64,000 nucleotides of DNA from Alloteropsis semialata (taxonomy: Eukaryota; Streptophyta; Magnoliopsida; Poales; Poaceae): NCBI GenBank assembly GCA_004135705.1, contig CM014270.1:1205810-1269809 (forward strand), given 5' to 3'. Under the pieces are notes generated by a model. It did no database searches, was not told the origin of the DNA, and was given only the letters and a program-made list of their open reading frames with translations. This document shows positions 33,151-44,527 of the stretch, piece by piece; position 1 is the stretch's first letter, and the number at the start of each line of letters is the position of its first letter. A program made the translations under genes and the position numbers.

Positions 33151-36029
33151 CTATATGACCCTGAGGGAGCTTCTTTTTGCTAGGAACTCGTCTACCTTCA
33201 TGTTCACACCCGAATCCAAGAACCTTATGCACATTGGTGGACTGACATTGTAGATCTCCAGCAACGAGTACGGTATTGCAAATATCCCTTCGCCACTGAT
33301 CAGTCCGGATGCCACTACTGGTGCGAGAAGCGTCGCATCTTCAGTGTCGGCCTTGTTCCACGCCAGCAGTATTAAACTGCCGACACACATGTCTATGGAT
33401 GTGGTAGGATGTATGAGGAATGCCACTGACATCGCGGCGATGCTCGGCATGTAGTGTTGGATGCGCCATTTCTTATGTATGGCGACCTCCCTGGTAGCGC
33501 TCATGGCTATGGATGCGATGAAGAAGGGTATGCTGAGTGCAATGGAATACTTTGGTAGTTTGATGAAGCCTCCAGCACCGACCAGGGCTATGATGCGGTG
33601 GACCCTGGCAAATGGGGCTGGGTAGCTTCCTATGGAGTCATTTAGGTAGCAATTGTAGAACACCCAGAAAATAATTGGGTTGATGATGCAGCCTATCGCT
33701 GTTCCAATGGCCTGAGCTACGAACATGGACCTTGGCGAGGTTAGTTTGAGATAGCCTGTCTTGAAATCTTGCATGAAGTCCCCCGCTGTGGTGATGATTA
33801 TCGTCATGATTGCACAAATCACAAGGCCACCAATTACCCCTCCCTTTTCAGCAGTGATCCAGAACCCGAATATCAGGATCACAATCTTCGCATATTGAGT
33901 GTAGAGGTTTAGGTCTGTGATGCCAGTACCATAAGCATTGCAAAATGCCAGGAGAGGGGCAAATATGTAAGCAACGATGATGTGCTGATATTTTATCTGG
34001 CTATAGATGTGTGGAATCGCAATTGTGGAAACAATTGCCAGTATAGTGTAACCGATGATGGCAGAGGAGGAGGGAATATTGTCTTTGAGAAATATATGTG
34101 TCCTGCGGCGATCATCAAAGCTGATGCCAGGGCGTCTTATATTATCCACACTCCTGCCAGCATTGATTACTGCAGCTAGCTGCTGTTGTTTCTTACGCAA
34201 ATTGCTCATTGTTTTGAATGGTATCACGAGAAGCTGGAATAGGCCATCTCCAAGCATCATTGCTATTGAGATCAGCACCTGTTCCATATAAATGAATCGG
34301 GATGTCCATAAGGAAACATTGAAGGAAACCATACCCCGCTCGCTAATAGGATTATATTAAAAAAGAACTGGTTGGGTGTAATTGTTACCAATGCTATTTA
34401 CGTCACTAAGCCTGTGTTAACAAGTAACATTATTACCTTGTACCCATAGATGCCCATCATACTGTTTTCCTTGTAAGCTGCATTGTACCATTCTCCTTTC
34501 TTGGATTCAATGTAGGGCAATACGACTGCTGAGGAGAGGATGGAGCCAACCAGCATTGAAATATTTACCAGTGTTGGGCAGATCATCCCAACACCAATGT
34601 AAGTTGCAGAGAAATTAAAGTAGAAGCTGCAAGAATATATAACAATCTCATGATCAATAAGATTTTCCATGCAGATTGTGTGTTTCTGGAAGGTATCACA
34701 TAGGCTTCCCCAAAAATTATGTGCCTTTAGAATCAATTGCCATTTTGTTGGTGTTTCTACCAGAATGTCTATTAAAGGATCTTGCCTAATTTCTATCAAA
34801 TACAATTGCACACATAATTGCTAGTTTGCTAGTAAGATACATGTCGATTTGATTTCCCTTCCTTGTAACTTTTTTATTCATTTTACCTACCCCTTACCCT
34901 TTTTGGTATGCTTCGAGTCCAAATGTCGGGATTGCAGCAAGTCCACAGTTAGGTCCACCTGTGTAGAACCATTGAAAGATGTCCCAGCACAGGCTTCCCA
35001 CAAAGGATTTAAGCATGACAGACACTTGCCTCCTGCGACCAAAAAGTGCAGACATGTAAGCGATTTAGTTATACCTTTACAAGTTTGATAGCCAAATTTA
35101 TAGCAGTTAATGTCTCACTCTGCTTGCTGGACTCCTTGGGGGGTAGGGAAGCTGTTGATGAGGTGTGCTGTAGCTGTGCCAGTTGCTTATGTTAGCCGAT
35201 GGCGGATGATCATGGTCTAAGAAGACACAAAAAAAAATCAAGAGAACTGTTAGAGAGGAGCCCAGCTGCCAAATTTGTAATCATGCATGTGTTTACTCAT
35301 TAACTGAACTGATATTGATTTGATTATTTTGTATGAACTAATATGATTAGGTGATATTGCAGTGGCAGTTATTATTACCTTCCTCATGGGAACAATGGCA
35401 AACAAACCAACAAAGCTGATGAAGAAATAGAAGACTATCAATTTTCCTAGACTCGGCGCACTGACATTTATGTCGTCCAGTCCAGTTTTGGTTCGCACTG
35501 CTTCTCTTGGGCTCATTGAGAGCATGAATGATCCAAAACCACCTGATAACATGTTAGCATACATGTGAACTATGATCGCATCCATTTTTTTAGTTATTGA
35601 TGATCACATTCATGAGAAAAATTGTTACAAGCTGTCATCCAGTTTTTCTGGTGTATCTGTGTACTCACCACTGGACACAATGCTGGCACAGGCAACCACA
35701 CATGTCTGGATGATGGTGTTCTCCTGGCGGGTGAAGGGCTGGTGGAACACATCGAATCTCCGTAGTATGTGCGTCCATGTCTTGAGGATAAAGAGACTTA
35801 GCATGGCTGCTGGGATGTTGAGCGATGGCACCACCCCAGACTTGAAAACCAGATTCATGCCCACACTACTTAAGACGGTGCCGAGTAATATGCTAACCAC
35901 CACTGATCGTACGGTGATCTGCTCGGTCCATGCTCGAATTGGCTCTCCTTTAAATGCACGCTCTGTTGATGGGCCCTCCATTGGATCACCAAGTAAATTC
36001 ATGCTTGCTCTGTTTCCTCTCTCCGACAA
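33151..36029 (-). pseudogene. Yellow-stripe-like metal-nicotianamine transporter with an in-frame stop
   Basis: YSL proteins (OPT superfamily, about 14 membrane spans) import metal-nicotianamine or phytosiderophore complexes. Exons (minus) by splice signals and homology to the neighbouring copy: 36029-35669, 35542-35379, 35216-35119, 35032-34898, 34626-34437, 34278-33151. The frame joins through all six (691 codons), and the protein is full length with TEQITVRSVVVSI, PFTRQENTIIQTCVVACASI, KTGYLKLTSPRSMFVAQAIG and CVGSLILLAWNKAD. Exon 3 contains TAA (35189-35187) where YSLs have Tyr in LTYPSG (here LT-stop-ATGTA). Other exons look undamaged, so the decay may be recent, or the base may be wrong. 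It has a TATA box at 36153-36159 and is head-to-head with the next gene. Codon use is AT-rich compared with both neighbours. Confidence 0.85.
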
Positions 36030-36152
36030 ATTGCATATGACAACTTGTCAGAGAGCGTTTGATGGGCTGCGTGAAATTAAGGAAGATTGTCTTCAGATGC
36101 CGATTGCTCAAGCTAGTCTTCAGAATTCTGATTGGCTAAGAGGGTTTGAGTC

Positions 36153-36159
36153 TTTATAG
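36153..36159 (-). promoter_or_regulatory. TATA box of the minus-strand YSL-like gene
   Basis: TATAAAG on the minus strand about 125 bp upstream of the ATG at 36029. Confidence 0.5.
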
Positions 36160-36556
36160 AGAGAACATGGTTGCAGGTTGGGTTGTTGCAGCTGGCGGCA
36201 TTGAGGAACAATTCCAACCGTACGGTGCTGTGGAAAATGGAAGGTAATTTATGGACACTGCAGGGTGGCTATAAGAGATATTTCAATTTAACCGTGCCTC
36301 ACATGCTCTACTCCATTTCCCTGCTATTTTTAGTAACAATTTATCCATTCCTGTCGTTTTCTTTGCATGGGTAGATTGTTGCGATTTGTTTTGTCATGTG
36401 ATGCTTACAATATACGTGTTCTGATGTGTGTTACAGATTAATCCCTCAAAGAAGGAAAATACAACTGTGGAAAAGGCAAGCTAAGGTAAGCATCAAGGCA
36501 GCAAAGGAAACTATACTTAGAAGGAACAGTGCTCCATAATTAACTACCAGGCTCCC

Positions 36557-36563
36557 TATAAAA
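36557..36563 (+). promoter_or_regulatory. TATA box of the plus-strand YSL gene
   Basis: CCCTATAAAAGCC lies 158 bp upstream of the ATG at 36721, placing the expected transcription start near 36585-36595, just before the inverted repeat. Confidence 0.6.
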
Positions 36564-36598
36564 GCCTTCTCTCCCCCTTCTCTCCCATTGCATCCAAC

Positions 36599-36669
36599 AT
36601 TTGATTCTGTGTGTATGTCTTGGTTTATTAATTTAATTAATAAACCAAGGCATGCACACAGAATCAAAT
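36599..36669 (+). repeat. Inverted repeat with 35-bp arms in the predicted 5' leader
   Basis: Left arm 36599-36633 and right arm 36635-36669 are reverse complements except at two positions, and both mismatches become G-U pairs in RNA transcribed from the plus strand. The central word is TTTATTAATTTAATTAATAA. It lies between the TATA box and the start codon, so it should fold as a long hairpin in the mRNA leader, 51 nt before the ATG. Confidence 0.9.
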
Positions 36670-36720
36670 AAATAACTAAAAATTATTGTTCCATTAAAAG
36701 GAACTAATTGGTCCCCCACA

Positions 36721-39074
36721 ATGGAGCATGCCGACAATCCCCAGGAAGGCATCTCGACGGAGCGCGCCTTTGAGGCAGATCCCATCCCGTCTCTGTCAGA
36801 GACCATCACCCTACGGTCATTGGTGGTTAGCTTCGTCCTTGGTGCAGCCCTGAGCGCAGTTGCCATGAAGATCAGCCTCAACTCAGGCTTCCTCCCACCG
36901 CTCACCATCCCAGCTGGCCTCGTTGGTTTCTACCTCTGCCGTGCATGGATACGTGTTCTTGATTGCTTTAAGGTGCCACACCTTCCATTCACCCGCCAGG
37001 AGAACACCGTCATCCAAACCTGTGTTGTCGCCTGCTCCGCCATAACATTCAGTGGTATATGTATATAAGCACAGCATGCAGAATTTTGGTTACTATACTC
37101 CATCATGTTGGTGTCCTATTATATGGGTTATAACATGTTTTGCCTTTCATATTCAGGTGGGTTTGGAACGTACATCATTGCGATGGGCAAGAAAGCAGCT
37201 GGAGGGGACATCAGTGACAAGAAGAATATTCTCGAGCCAAGCATTGGGCAGTTGATCACTTTCCTCTTCCTCGTCAGTTTTTCGGGCCTGTTCATCCTCA
37301 TGCCCTTCAGGAAGGTCATGATCATTCGACACCGGTTGACATTCCCTAGTGGCATGGCCACAGCACACCTTATCAATAGCTTCCATACACCTCAAGGCGC
37401 CAACAATGCAAGGCAAGTACCATCAGCTGAATGAACTCAAAATGACTAAATGCTTTTTGTTGGACCAATGAAGTGTGCATGCTTATTTAGTTATGTGCTT
37501 GCACTTACAGGCAGCAAGTGCACATGCTGTTCAAATCGTTAGGTGGTACCATACTGTGGGATGTCTTCCAGTGGTTTTTCACTGCCGCAAAGGGCTGCGG
37601 CTTCAAATCCTTTCCCATATTTGGCCTTGAGGCATATAAGCGCGGGTACGCAACGATATCAACCAACTAATGATCCATTTCACCTCACTCATGATATATG
37701 GAACTAACAATTGTGCATTCGGCTTCATTGATCAGATTCTACTTCGACTTCTGCATGACCAATGTCGCCATCGGCATGCTATGCCCTTACATGATCACTG
37801 TCTCCTTGTTCATTGGGAGCGTTATCTCGTGGGGGATCGTTTCACCGTACCTTGCAACGAAGGTGGGTATCTGGTTCCCTGAAGACCAAAGCACCTCCAA
37901 CACTAGTGGCATCAGAGGCTACAAGGTATTCATCGGAGTGTCCATGATACTCGCTGATGGCCTCTTCAACTTCCTGTCCATCATGTTCTGCACATTGTGC
38001 GCCATGTGCAAGAGGCGCAGGCAGCCAATGCAAGGTGGCAGTGGCGATGACAGCGACACGCAGTTGCCGTTCCACAGCCTGAATGCTGCTGAGCAGCAGA
38101 AGACGATGCAGAGCTTCGACGACCGCCGCAGGGCGCAGGTGTTTGTCCGGGACCACATCCCCAACTGGGTCAGCATTGTCTGCTACATCCTCATGTCGGT
38201 GGCGTCCACATTCGCCATCCCCTACCTCTACCCGCAGCTGAGGCCCTACCATGTCGCGCTCATCTACCTGGCCGCTCCGGTCTTTGCCTTCTGCGACGCC
38301 TATGGCTTCGGCGTGACTGACATGAACCTATCGAGCACCTACGGCAAGCTGGCTATGCTCCTTGTCGGCTCAGTGGTGGGCCGTAGCAACGGCGGTGTGG
38401 TCGCTGGCCTCGTCGCCTGCGGGATCGTGATAGGGACCATGTCCAACAGCAACAACCTGATGCAGGAGCTGAAGACAGGGTACCTAACCCTGACCTCGCC
38501 GCGCGCCGTGTTCATCAGCCAGGCGATCGGCACGGCGTTCGGGTGCGTCGTCAACCCGCTCATGTTCTGGGCCTTCTACAAGGTGCAGGACGGCGACGGC
38601 TACTCCGACCTCTTCGACGTGCCCTACGCCCGGGTGTACAGGGGCATCGCCATGCTGAGCGCCGACCTGAACGGGCTGCCCATGCACGGCCTGTGGTTCT
38701 GCAAGGTCTCCTTCGTGCTGGCGCTGGCGCTGAGCGCGTTCCGGGAGCTGGCCGCGGTGAAGCGGTGGCCCATGGCGCCCTACATCCCGAGCACCATCTG
38801 CGTGGCCATCGCCTTCGTGGTGCCGGCGCACATGCCCATCGACATGTTCGTGGGGAGCCTGGTGATGTACCTGTGGAGGTGGAGCGACCCCGGCAAGGCG
38901 CGGACGTTCTCTGCGGCGGTGGCGTCGGGGCTGATCTGCGGTGACGGGCTCGGGGTGCTGCTGTCGTCGGTGATGGGGCTGACGCGCGCGAGGGCGCCCA
39001 TGTGCATCAAGTTCATGTCGCGCACCGACAACGTGAAGCTGGACGCCTTCCTGGCGACGCTGCCCAAGACATAG
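36721..39074 (+). CDS. YSL7: Yellow-stripe-like metal-nicotianamine transporter (YSL7-like)
   Basis: An OPT-family plasma-membrane or vesicle transporter for metal-nicotianamine complexes. Exons: 36721-37054, 37157-37412, 37511-37645, 37736-39074, giving 687 aa. Motifs include LSETITLRSLVVSFVLGA, PFTRQENTVIQTCVVACSA, MIIRHRLTFPSGMATAHLIN, QSFDDRRRAQVFVRDHIPNW, KTGYLTLTSPRAVFISQAIG and HMPIDMFVGSLVMYLWRWSD. The acidic N-terminus (MEHADNPQEGISTERAF) is typical. The second intron most likely uses a GC donor (AG then GCAAGT at 37413). The last exon is GC-rich. It is head-to-head with a decayed paralog and tail-to-tail with an intact one. The number 7 comes from remembered rice gene order, not from the sequence. 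Confidence 0.9.
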
Positions 39075-39354
39075 CTTCTTCATTCGATCGTCTTCTTGGG
39101 ACGTTTGTAAATTTTCCATAGGGGAGACCATGGCATGATTGCCGTGCTAGCTGTATCCACTTGTAATTGAGTTTCAGTCTGAATTTACGAGTGAATACAT
39201 ATGCACACGTGTCTGACTGATGAGCACTATCTGTAAGCATGCATCATCGCATCGCCTTTAGTTCGATTGCAGGTATGAATTGTGTGTTGTTCAGTAATGA
39301 AATGAGAAGGCAGATGCTATTTGCCCGAGAAGTAAATTGCTGTTAAGTTGTTTT

Positions 39355-39462
39355 AGCAGCAATAAAACTTGTCATCCTGCTGATTTCATCAATAGTACTA
39401 CTTTATGTAGCAGCAATAAAACTTGTCATCCTGCTGATTTCATCAATAGTACTACTTTATGT
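39355..39462 (+). repeat. 54-bp perfect tandem duplication carrying AATAAA
   Basis: Units 39355-39408 and 39409-39462 are identical. Each contains AGCAGCAATAAAACTTG, so a canonical poly(A) signal (39361-39366 and 39415-39420) is duplicated about 290 and 340 nt after the YSL7-like stop codon. Confidence 0.85.
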
Positions 39463-39894
39463 ACAATAGTAGTCAAAGTTAAAGGGCTGTTTGAATTGAA
39501 AGCTTTTTTTTTAGTTTTGGAGGAGTTACCATACATGTGTTGTTTTGTATGATTAAACAAATAGTTTAAAAACTTTCGAATTTGTAGGCTTGATATGTCA
39601 CTGAAATGTTTGTTAATTCCTCGAGATTTCCAGACACAGTTCAGTACTGATGTTTTACAAGGATTGGTCACCTTCTACAATTAACTTAGCGAAATAATGA
39701 ACAAGAAAGTACATGCTGCTGTTGTCTGCAATAATCCTACTACAGCTGGCTGGTTACAATAAGTACAATCAAGACTAGCAAGCGAATCAAACAAGCACTA
39801 AATTAGCTAAAATCAAAACGGAATGAATTGAGAGTCCAACTCCAACGTACATTGTGTGTATGTATGTGATTTGGTGGAGCTACTAGAGCTAGAG

Positions 39895-42102
39895 CTATGT
39901 GGCTGCTGGGTTGCGCAGCGTCCAGAGGAACTCCTCGACCTGGTAGTTGGTGTCGGCGGAGAAGACCCTGAGGCACATGGGCGGGTTGATGTTGAGCAGC
40001 GCCAGGATGGAGGACGGCAGCGACCAGATGCCGTCGCCGCAGATGAGCCCCGACGCCACCGCCGGCGCGAACATGTGCGCGCGCACGCGGTCGGACTTGC
40101 TCCACAGGTACAGCACGATGCTCCCCACGCACATGTCGATGGTGAAGAAGGAGCCCAGGAAGAAGGGCACCGCCATGCCCAGCGCGCTGGGGATGTAGTC
40201 CTGCAGCCACCACCCGCGGGTCTTGGCCACCTCCTTGAGCGCGCAGATGGCGATGGCGAGCAGGAAGAAGGCGAGGCAGAAGCGGAGGCAGTACTTGGGC
40301 AGCTGGTTCCAGCCGTTGACGCCGAGCAGCGCGATGCCCCGGTAGATCTTGGCGTAGGGCGCCGGGTACCCCTCCTCCAGGCCGACGTCGTAGGCCTTGT
40401 AGAAGATCCAGAACACGACGGGGCTGATGATGCAGCCGAGGCCCGTGCCCATGACCTGGCTCACGAACATGGAGCGCGGCGAGGTCAGCGTCAGGTACCC
40501 CGTCTTGAAGTCCTGGATGAGGTCGGACGCCGTGGAGACGATGCCCATCATGAGCCCGCAGGCGGCGAGGCCGCCCACCACGCCGCCGTCCTCGGACCCG
40601 ATGCTGGCGCCGAAGATGAAGATGGCCAGCTTGCCGTAGCTGCTGGAGAGGGACCAGTCGGTGAGGCCCGTGCCGTAGGCGTTGCAGAAGGCGAACACGG
40701 GCGCCACCACGTACGCCCACACCACGTGCTTCGGCTTCAGCTGCCGGAAGATGTGCGGGATGGCCACCACGGAGATGGCGGCCAGGAGGACGTAGGCGCC
40801 GGCGGCGATCGAAGTGGGGATCTGGTCCTTGAGGAACACCTATATGTATGTATATATGTATATATACATATATGTAAATATGAACGGAATTATATATTCC
40901 ATCCAACAATGCAATGCAAGTATGCAACACACAATGACACAAATAATTAACACAATTAAGAACGAATGCGAGCGATCGAGACCGACCTGCGTGCGGCGGC
41001 GGTCGTCGAAGCTGAGCGCCTGTCGCTCGTTGATGTCGACGCCGGCGAACGGCTTTGCCGCCGCCTCGGCGGGCCTGGTCCGCTTGAGGTACATGTCGTA
41101 GGACGTCCGGACGAGGATGGAGAGGAAGTTGAAGAGGCCGTCGCCGATGATCATGGCGATGGAGATGAAGATCTGGTAGCCGTTGAGGCCGTGGAGGCTG
41201 CTCCGGGGCAGCTTGGCGTCGTACCAGAGCCCCCGCTTGCTCTCGATGTAGGGCCACATGAGGCCCCAGGACACGACGGAGCCCAGAAGCAGCGAGAAGT
41301 TGATGATGTAGGGGCAGATCATGCCCACGCCGACGTAGGTCGCTGAGAAGTCGAAGAAGAACCGCCGGCGGTAGGCCTCCATGCCGAACGTCGGGAAGGA
41401 GCTGAATCCGCAGCCTGGCCCCGCCGAGTAGAACCACTGGAAGAGCGACCAGAGGAAGCTGCAGGCGAAGGACTTGAAGAGGATGTGCACCTGCTGCTTG
41501 GCCTGGATGGCCCCCTGCGGCGTGTGGAAGCTGTTGATGAGGTGCGCGGTGGCGGATCCGCTGGGGTAGGTGAGCTTGTAGCTGATGATCATGATCTTGC
41601 GCAGCGGCACGATGGAGAAGAGCCCCACGAAGCTGACGAGGAAGAGGAAGGCGATGGTGCGGCCCAGCGACGGCTCCTCGACGTTGATGCTGGTCTTGGC
41701 CTCGTCGAAGCCCTGCGCGATCTTGCGGCTCATGCCGAGGATGTAGGTGCCGAAGCCGCCGGAGAAGGCGATGCTGGAGCAGGAGATGACGCAGGTCTGC
41801 ACCACCGTGTTCTCCTGGCGGGTGAAGGGCTTGGGGAAGACGCCGCAGCGCTCCAGCGCGCTGGTCCACGTCTTCATCAGGAAGAAGGCCAGCAGGCCCG
41901 CCGACATGTTGAGCGACGGCACGATCCCCGACGTCAGGTTCAGCTTCATCACGATGAAGCTCAGGAACAGCCCCAGCGCCGTGCTCACCACCACCGACCG
42001 CACCGTGATCTGCTCCGACCACGCCGGCAGCTTCTCGCGCTCGAACGCCTTCTCCGTCGACAGCGCCTCGCGCGCCGCCGCCTCCGACGACCCCTCCGCC
42101 AT
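39895..42102 (-). CDS. YSL8: Yellow-stripe-like metal-nicotianamine transporter (YSL8-like)
   Basis: Two exons on the minus strand, 42102-40987 and 40839-39895, give 686 aa. Motifs are the YSL set: WSEQITVRSVVVSTALGL, PFTRQENTVVQTCVISCSSI, MIISYKLTYPSGSATAHLIN, FQWFYSAGPGCGFSSFPTFG, KTGYLTLTSPRSMFVSQVMG and TIDMCVGSIVLYLWSKSD. It should act as a multi-span metal-nicotianamine transporter. The gene is very GC-rich and has one intron (40840-40986, with a TATATG-rich end) between SFDDRRRTQ and VFLKDQIP. Its two neighbours have no intron there but have three to five introns at other places. The number 8 is from remembered rice order. Confidence 0.9.
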
Positions 42103-42385
42103 CGTCTATCGACGACGGATTATTGTCGATGCAATTAATATAATGCTGCTGTTGCCTAGCTTATTGATCGATTATTCGATCCCCCTGCTGCTGCTGCTGC
42201 TGGTGCTGGTGTGGTGCCTTGTTGGATTCACACCGGCCGGCCGGACCGGACGGGACGATCGAAGAAATCGGAGGAGGAAGAGAACGCAATGTATGCAAAA
42301 AGGATCCGATCGGATCGGAGGGGATGGATTGCTTGGACGATTGGCAGTGGAGTAAATTAGTGGCTGTGAGGAACTGCCTGTCTTT

Positions 42386-42386
<1 letters not shown>

Positions 42387-42426
<40 letters not shown>
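42387..42426. repeat. (CT)20 microsatellite upstream of the YSL8-like gene
   Basis: A pure CT run about 285 bp upstream of the ATG at 42102; on the gene strand it is (GA)n, a common feature of grass 5' leaders and promoters. Confidence 0.95.
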
Positions 42427-42427
<1 letters not shown>

Positions 42428-42744
42428 ATTTCTAGGAAGTGAGGAAAGTGAAATGTTTGCAAGGAAAGGAACAGTGTGGTGATTAACCTCGACTTTCTCT
42501 TCTCATTCTTCCGTGTGTTCATTTTTCTTTTCTAATTTTATTTTTCCAAGAGTTTATTGTGGCCACTTTCCAGGGCGAGTAAGCGGATGGTCGTCATGCA
42601 ATCTCGTGCAGGCCATGCCTACAGTTCAGTGTTGAGCTTGCTAATTTTGGCGTGCAGGGTCATGGCTACGTGCCGGTTTGTCAGCGACGACAAATCTTAA
42701 AATCATTTGTTAATTTGGCATTTAATTAAAGGCATAATCAGCAA

Positions 42745-42818
42745 GGTTTCGTGGTGTAGTTGGTTATCACGTCAGTCTAACACACTGAAGGTCTCCGGTT
42801 CGAACCCGGGCGAAGCCA
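42745..42818 (+). tRNA. tRNA-Val (anticodon AAC)
   Basis: A 74-nt cloverleaf. Acceptor arms GGTTTCG and CGAAGCC pair (one G-T). The D-loop region is GTAGTTGGTTATCAC, the anticodon stem is TCAGT/ACTGA with loop CTAACAC (anticodon AAC, 42779-42781), and the T-arm is CCGGTTCGAACCCGG. The discriminator is A at 42818. No intron. A run of T at 42827-42833 is a standard polymerase III terminator. Confidence 0.97.
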
Positions 42819-43366
42819 AAATAGTTTTTTTAATACCTCACCTAAATTTCTGCAGCTATGCCCTTATTTTTCCCCGGCTATGATTTCTGCAACTAGATGT
42901 CCTTGCTTTGTTATGCTTCACAAAGCATTACATTTGCAATTGCTCTGACTGTCTGACACTACCTTTTCAGAGTTTTCCAGCAACTTCTTGGCTAGCTGTG
43001 TGGATGCCACTAGTTAGTTTTAGCAGCTAATAAATTCAAAAAGAAAAGGTTTTAGCAGCTAATCGTTGCTCTGGTCAATGACCAGGTCAACAGCACTGTC
43101 TGAAAGCCATAGGTATTATTCTCTACAAACCATACAATCTAACCTGAATACCCACAAGATTAGTCTCGGCAAAAGATCCAATATTTTCCAGCAAGGATCT
43201 GTGCTCTCTTTCCCATGATCTCTACGAGGATTGTTCTGAACCTTTGCAGCATCGCAGAGATCTTTAGCCTATTAAGGAACAATGTCAGAAAAATAACTCA
43301 TCTTCCAGTCCCAATCATATGGGAAGAAAGATACCGTATGAACGACCTCCAAAGATGATCTGACGG
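42819..43366. other. Intergenic, no gene seen
   Basis: Begins with the polymerase III terminator of the tRNA and continues as AT-rich sequence without coding content. Confidence 0.5.
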
Positions 43367-43716
43367 CCCTGTTTAGTTCGGTGAGAAAGTTTGCGAAATT
43401 TACTGTAGCAATTTTAAACCGAAGATTAAGAAGACTAAACATGATTTAATTATAAAACTAATTACACGGATGGACGGGAAATCGTGAGACAAATCTATTA
43501 AGCCTAATTAATCTGTCATTAGAGATTATTTACTGTAGCACAACGTTGTCTAATCATGGCCTAATTAGACTCATTAGATTCGTCTCGCGAAGTTACCCGG
43601 TGTTATGGAATAGGTTTTGTCATTAATCCACGTTTAATACCTTTAATTAGTGTCCTAACATTTGATGTGACAGATGAATAGTGAAAAGTTGTGAAACTTT
43701 CCTCAACTAAACAGGG
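43367..43716. mobile_element. MITE of the same family as 25726-26067
   Basis: Terminal inverted repeats CCCTGTTTAGTT and AACTAAACAGGG, interior words AAACTAATTACACGGATGGA, GACAAATCTATTAAGCC and ATTCGTCTCGCGAAGTTACC. Flanking ACGG/ACGT could hold a 3-bp target copy, but it is not exact. Confidence 0.8.
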
Positions 43717-44527
43717 ACGTAGTAAAAAGGTAAGTTGTTCTCTTCTCCCAAAGCTGCTTGATTCATCCTGATCAGTATCGTTGCCACATTACAGGATAGA
43801 TATAACATCACAGTGTGATGCACGAATAACTTCCTCATTTGAATGCTGCAGGTATCTTTTTCATGCTACGGGTCATATTTTTTCCTATACTGAAAGTCTT
43901 GATAAACAAAATAAAAAAAGAATAACCAAGAATACAAGACAATAGAATGGAATACAAAAAGGATAAAAGACATTGTTGGCCCCAACAGCAGCTGGCACAA
44001 CCCGCAAGCGGCCATAACCAATGCTCCATAGAAGTTTAGTGTTCCAACTAGACTGCTAGAGAACCTACAAAGAACTGTATTTTTGAAGAACCATTCTGGT
44101 GAGACACAAATGCCTTTTCCCAAATTCAAGCTTCATGTACTGGCAAATGCAACCCAACATCAACTTAAAGATTACTCAATATTGGTCACTCGAATTTGTG
44201 TATTACATATAGATGCATAAGCACAAGCACACTGGAGAGTCTCACCAATGATGCTAACTCCAAAAGTTAAAAAGGACACGGTGTATTACATCTGTCGCAA
44301 AATTTACAACACTTATATTCGAGTTGTCTTCTCTATTGGAGGGTGTCTGCCATAGATATTTACCGAACTGGGACAAATATAAGACAACATAAAACAATCA
44401 GATGCATAGATCCTCATATCAGGCTGGTAAGTACACGTCTTCAGAATAAGCAACGCCGTCGTCAAATCAGGCAGTGATGTTCCATCTTGGGAACACCACC
44501 ACAAGACTAAAACAAAAGCTTCGTCGA
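43717..44527. other. Intergenic and probable 3' UTR of LQY1
   Basis: No coding frame recognised. The part next to 44528 should be LQY1 3' UTR. Confidence 0.5.

Noticed and set aside
38484..39131. A 215-codon frame antisense to YSL7
   Set aside because: It is a GC-driven shadow of the YSL7 last exon with His/Arg/Pro-rich translation.
39803..42022. A 739-codon minus-strand frame covering most of the YSL8-like gene
   Set aside because: It is an alternative frame of the very GC-rich YSL8-like coding sequence. The true frame gives a full YSL protein, while this one is a His/Arg/Pro/Ala-rich translation without domains.
39895..42102. YSL8-like gene as a processed retrocopy
   Set aside because: It lacks the neighbours' introns but has a proper intron of its own, and no poly(A) tail or target duplication is visible. 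Retrocopy origin is not supported by this window alone.
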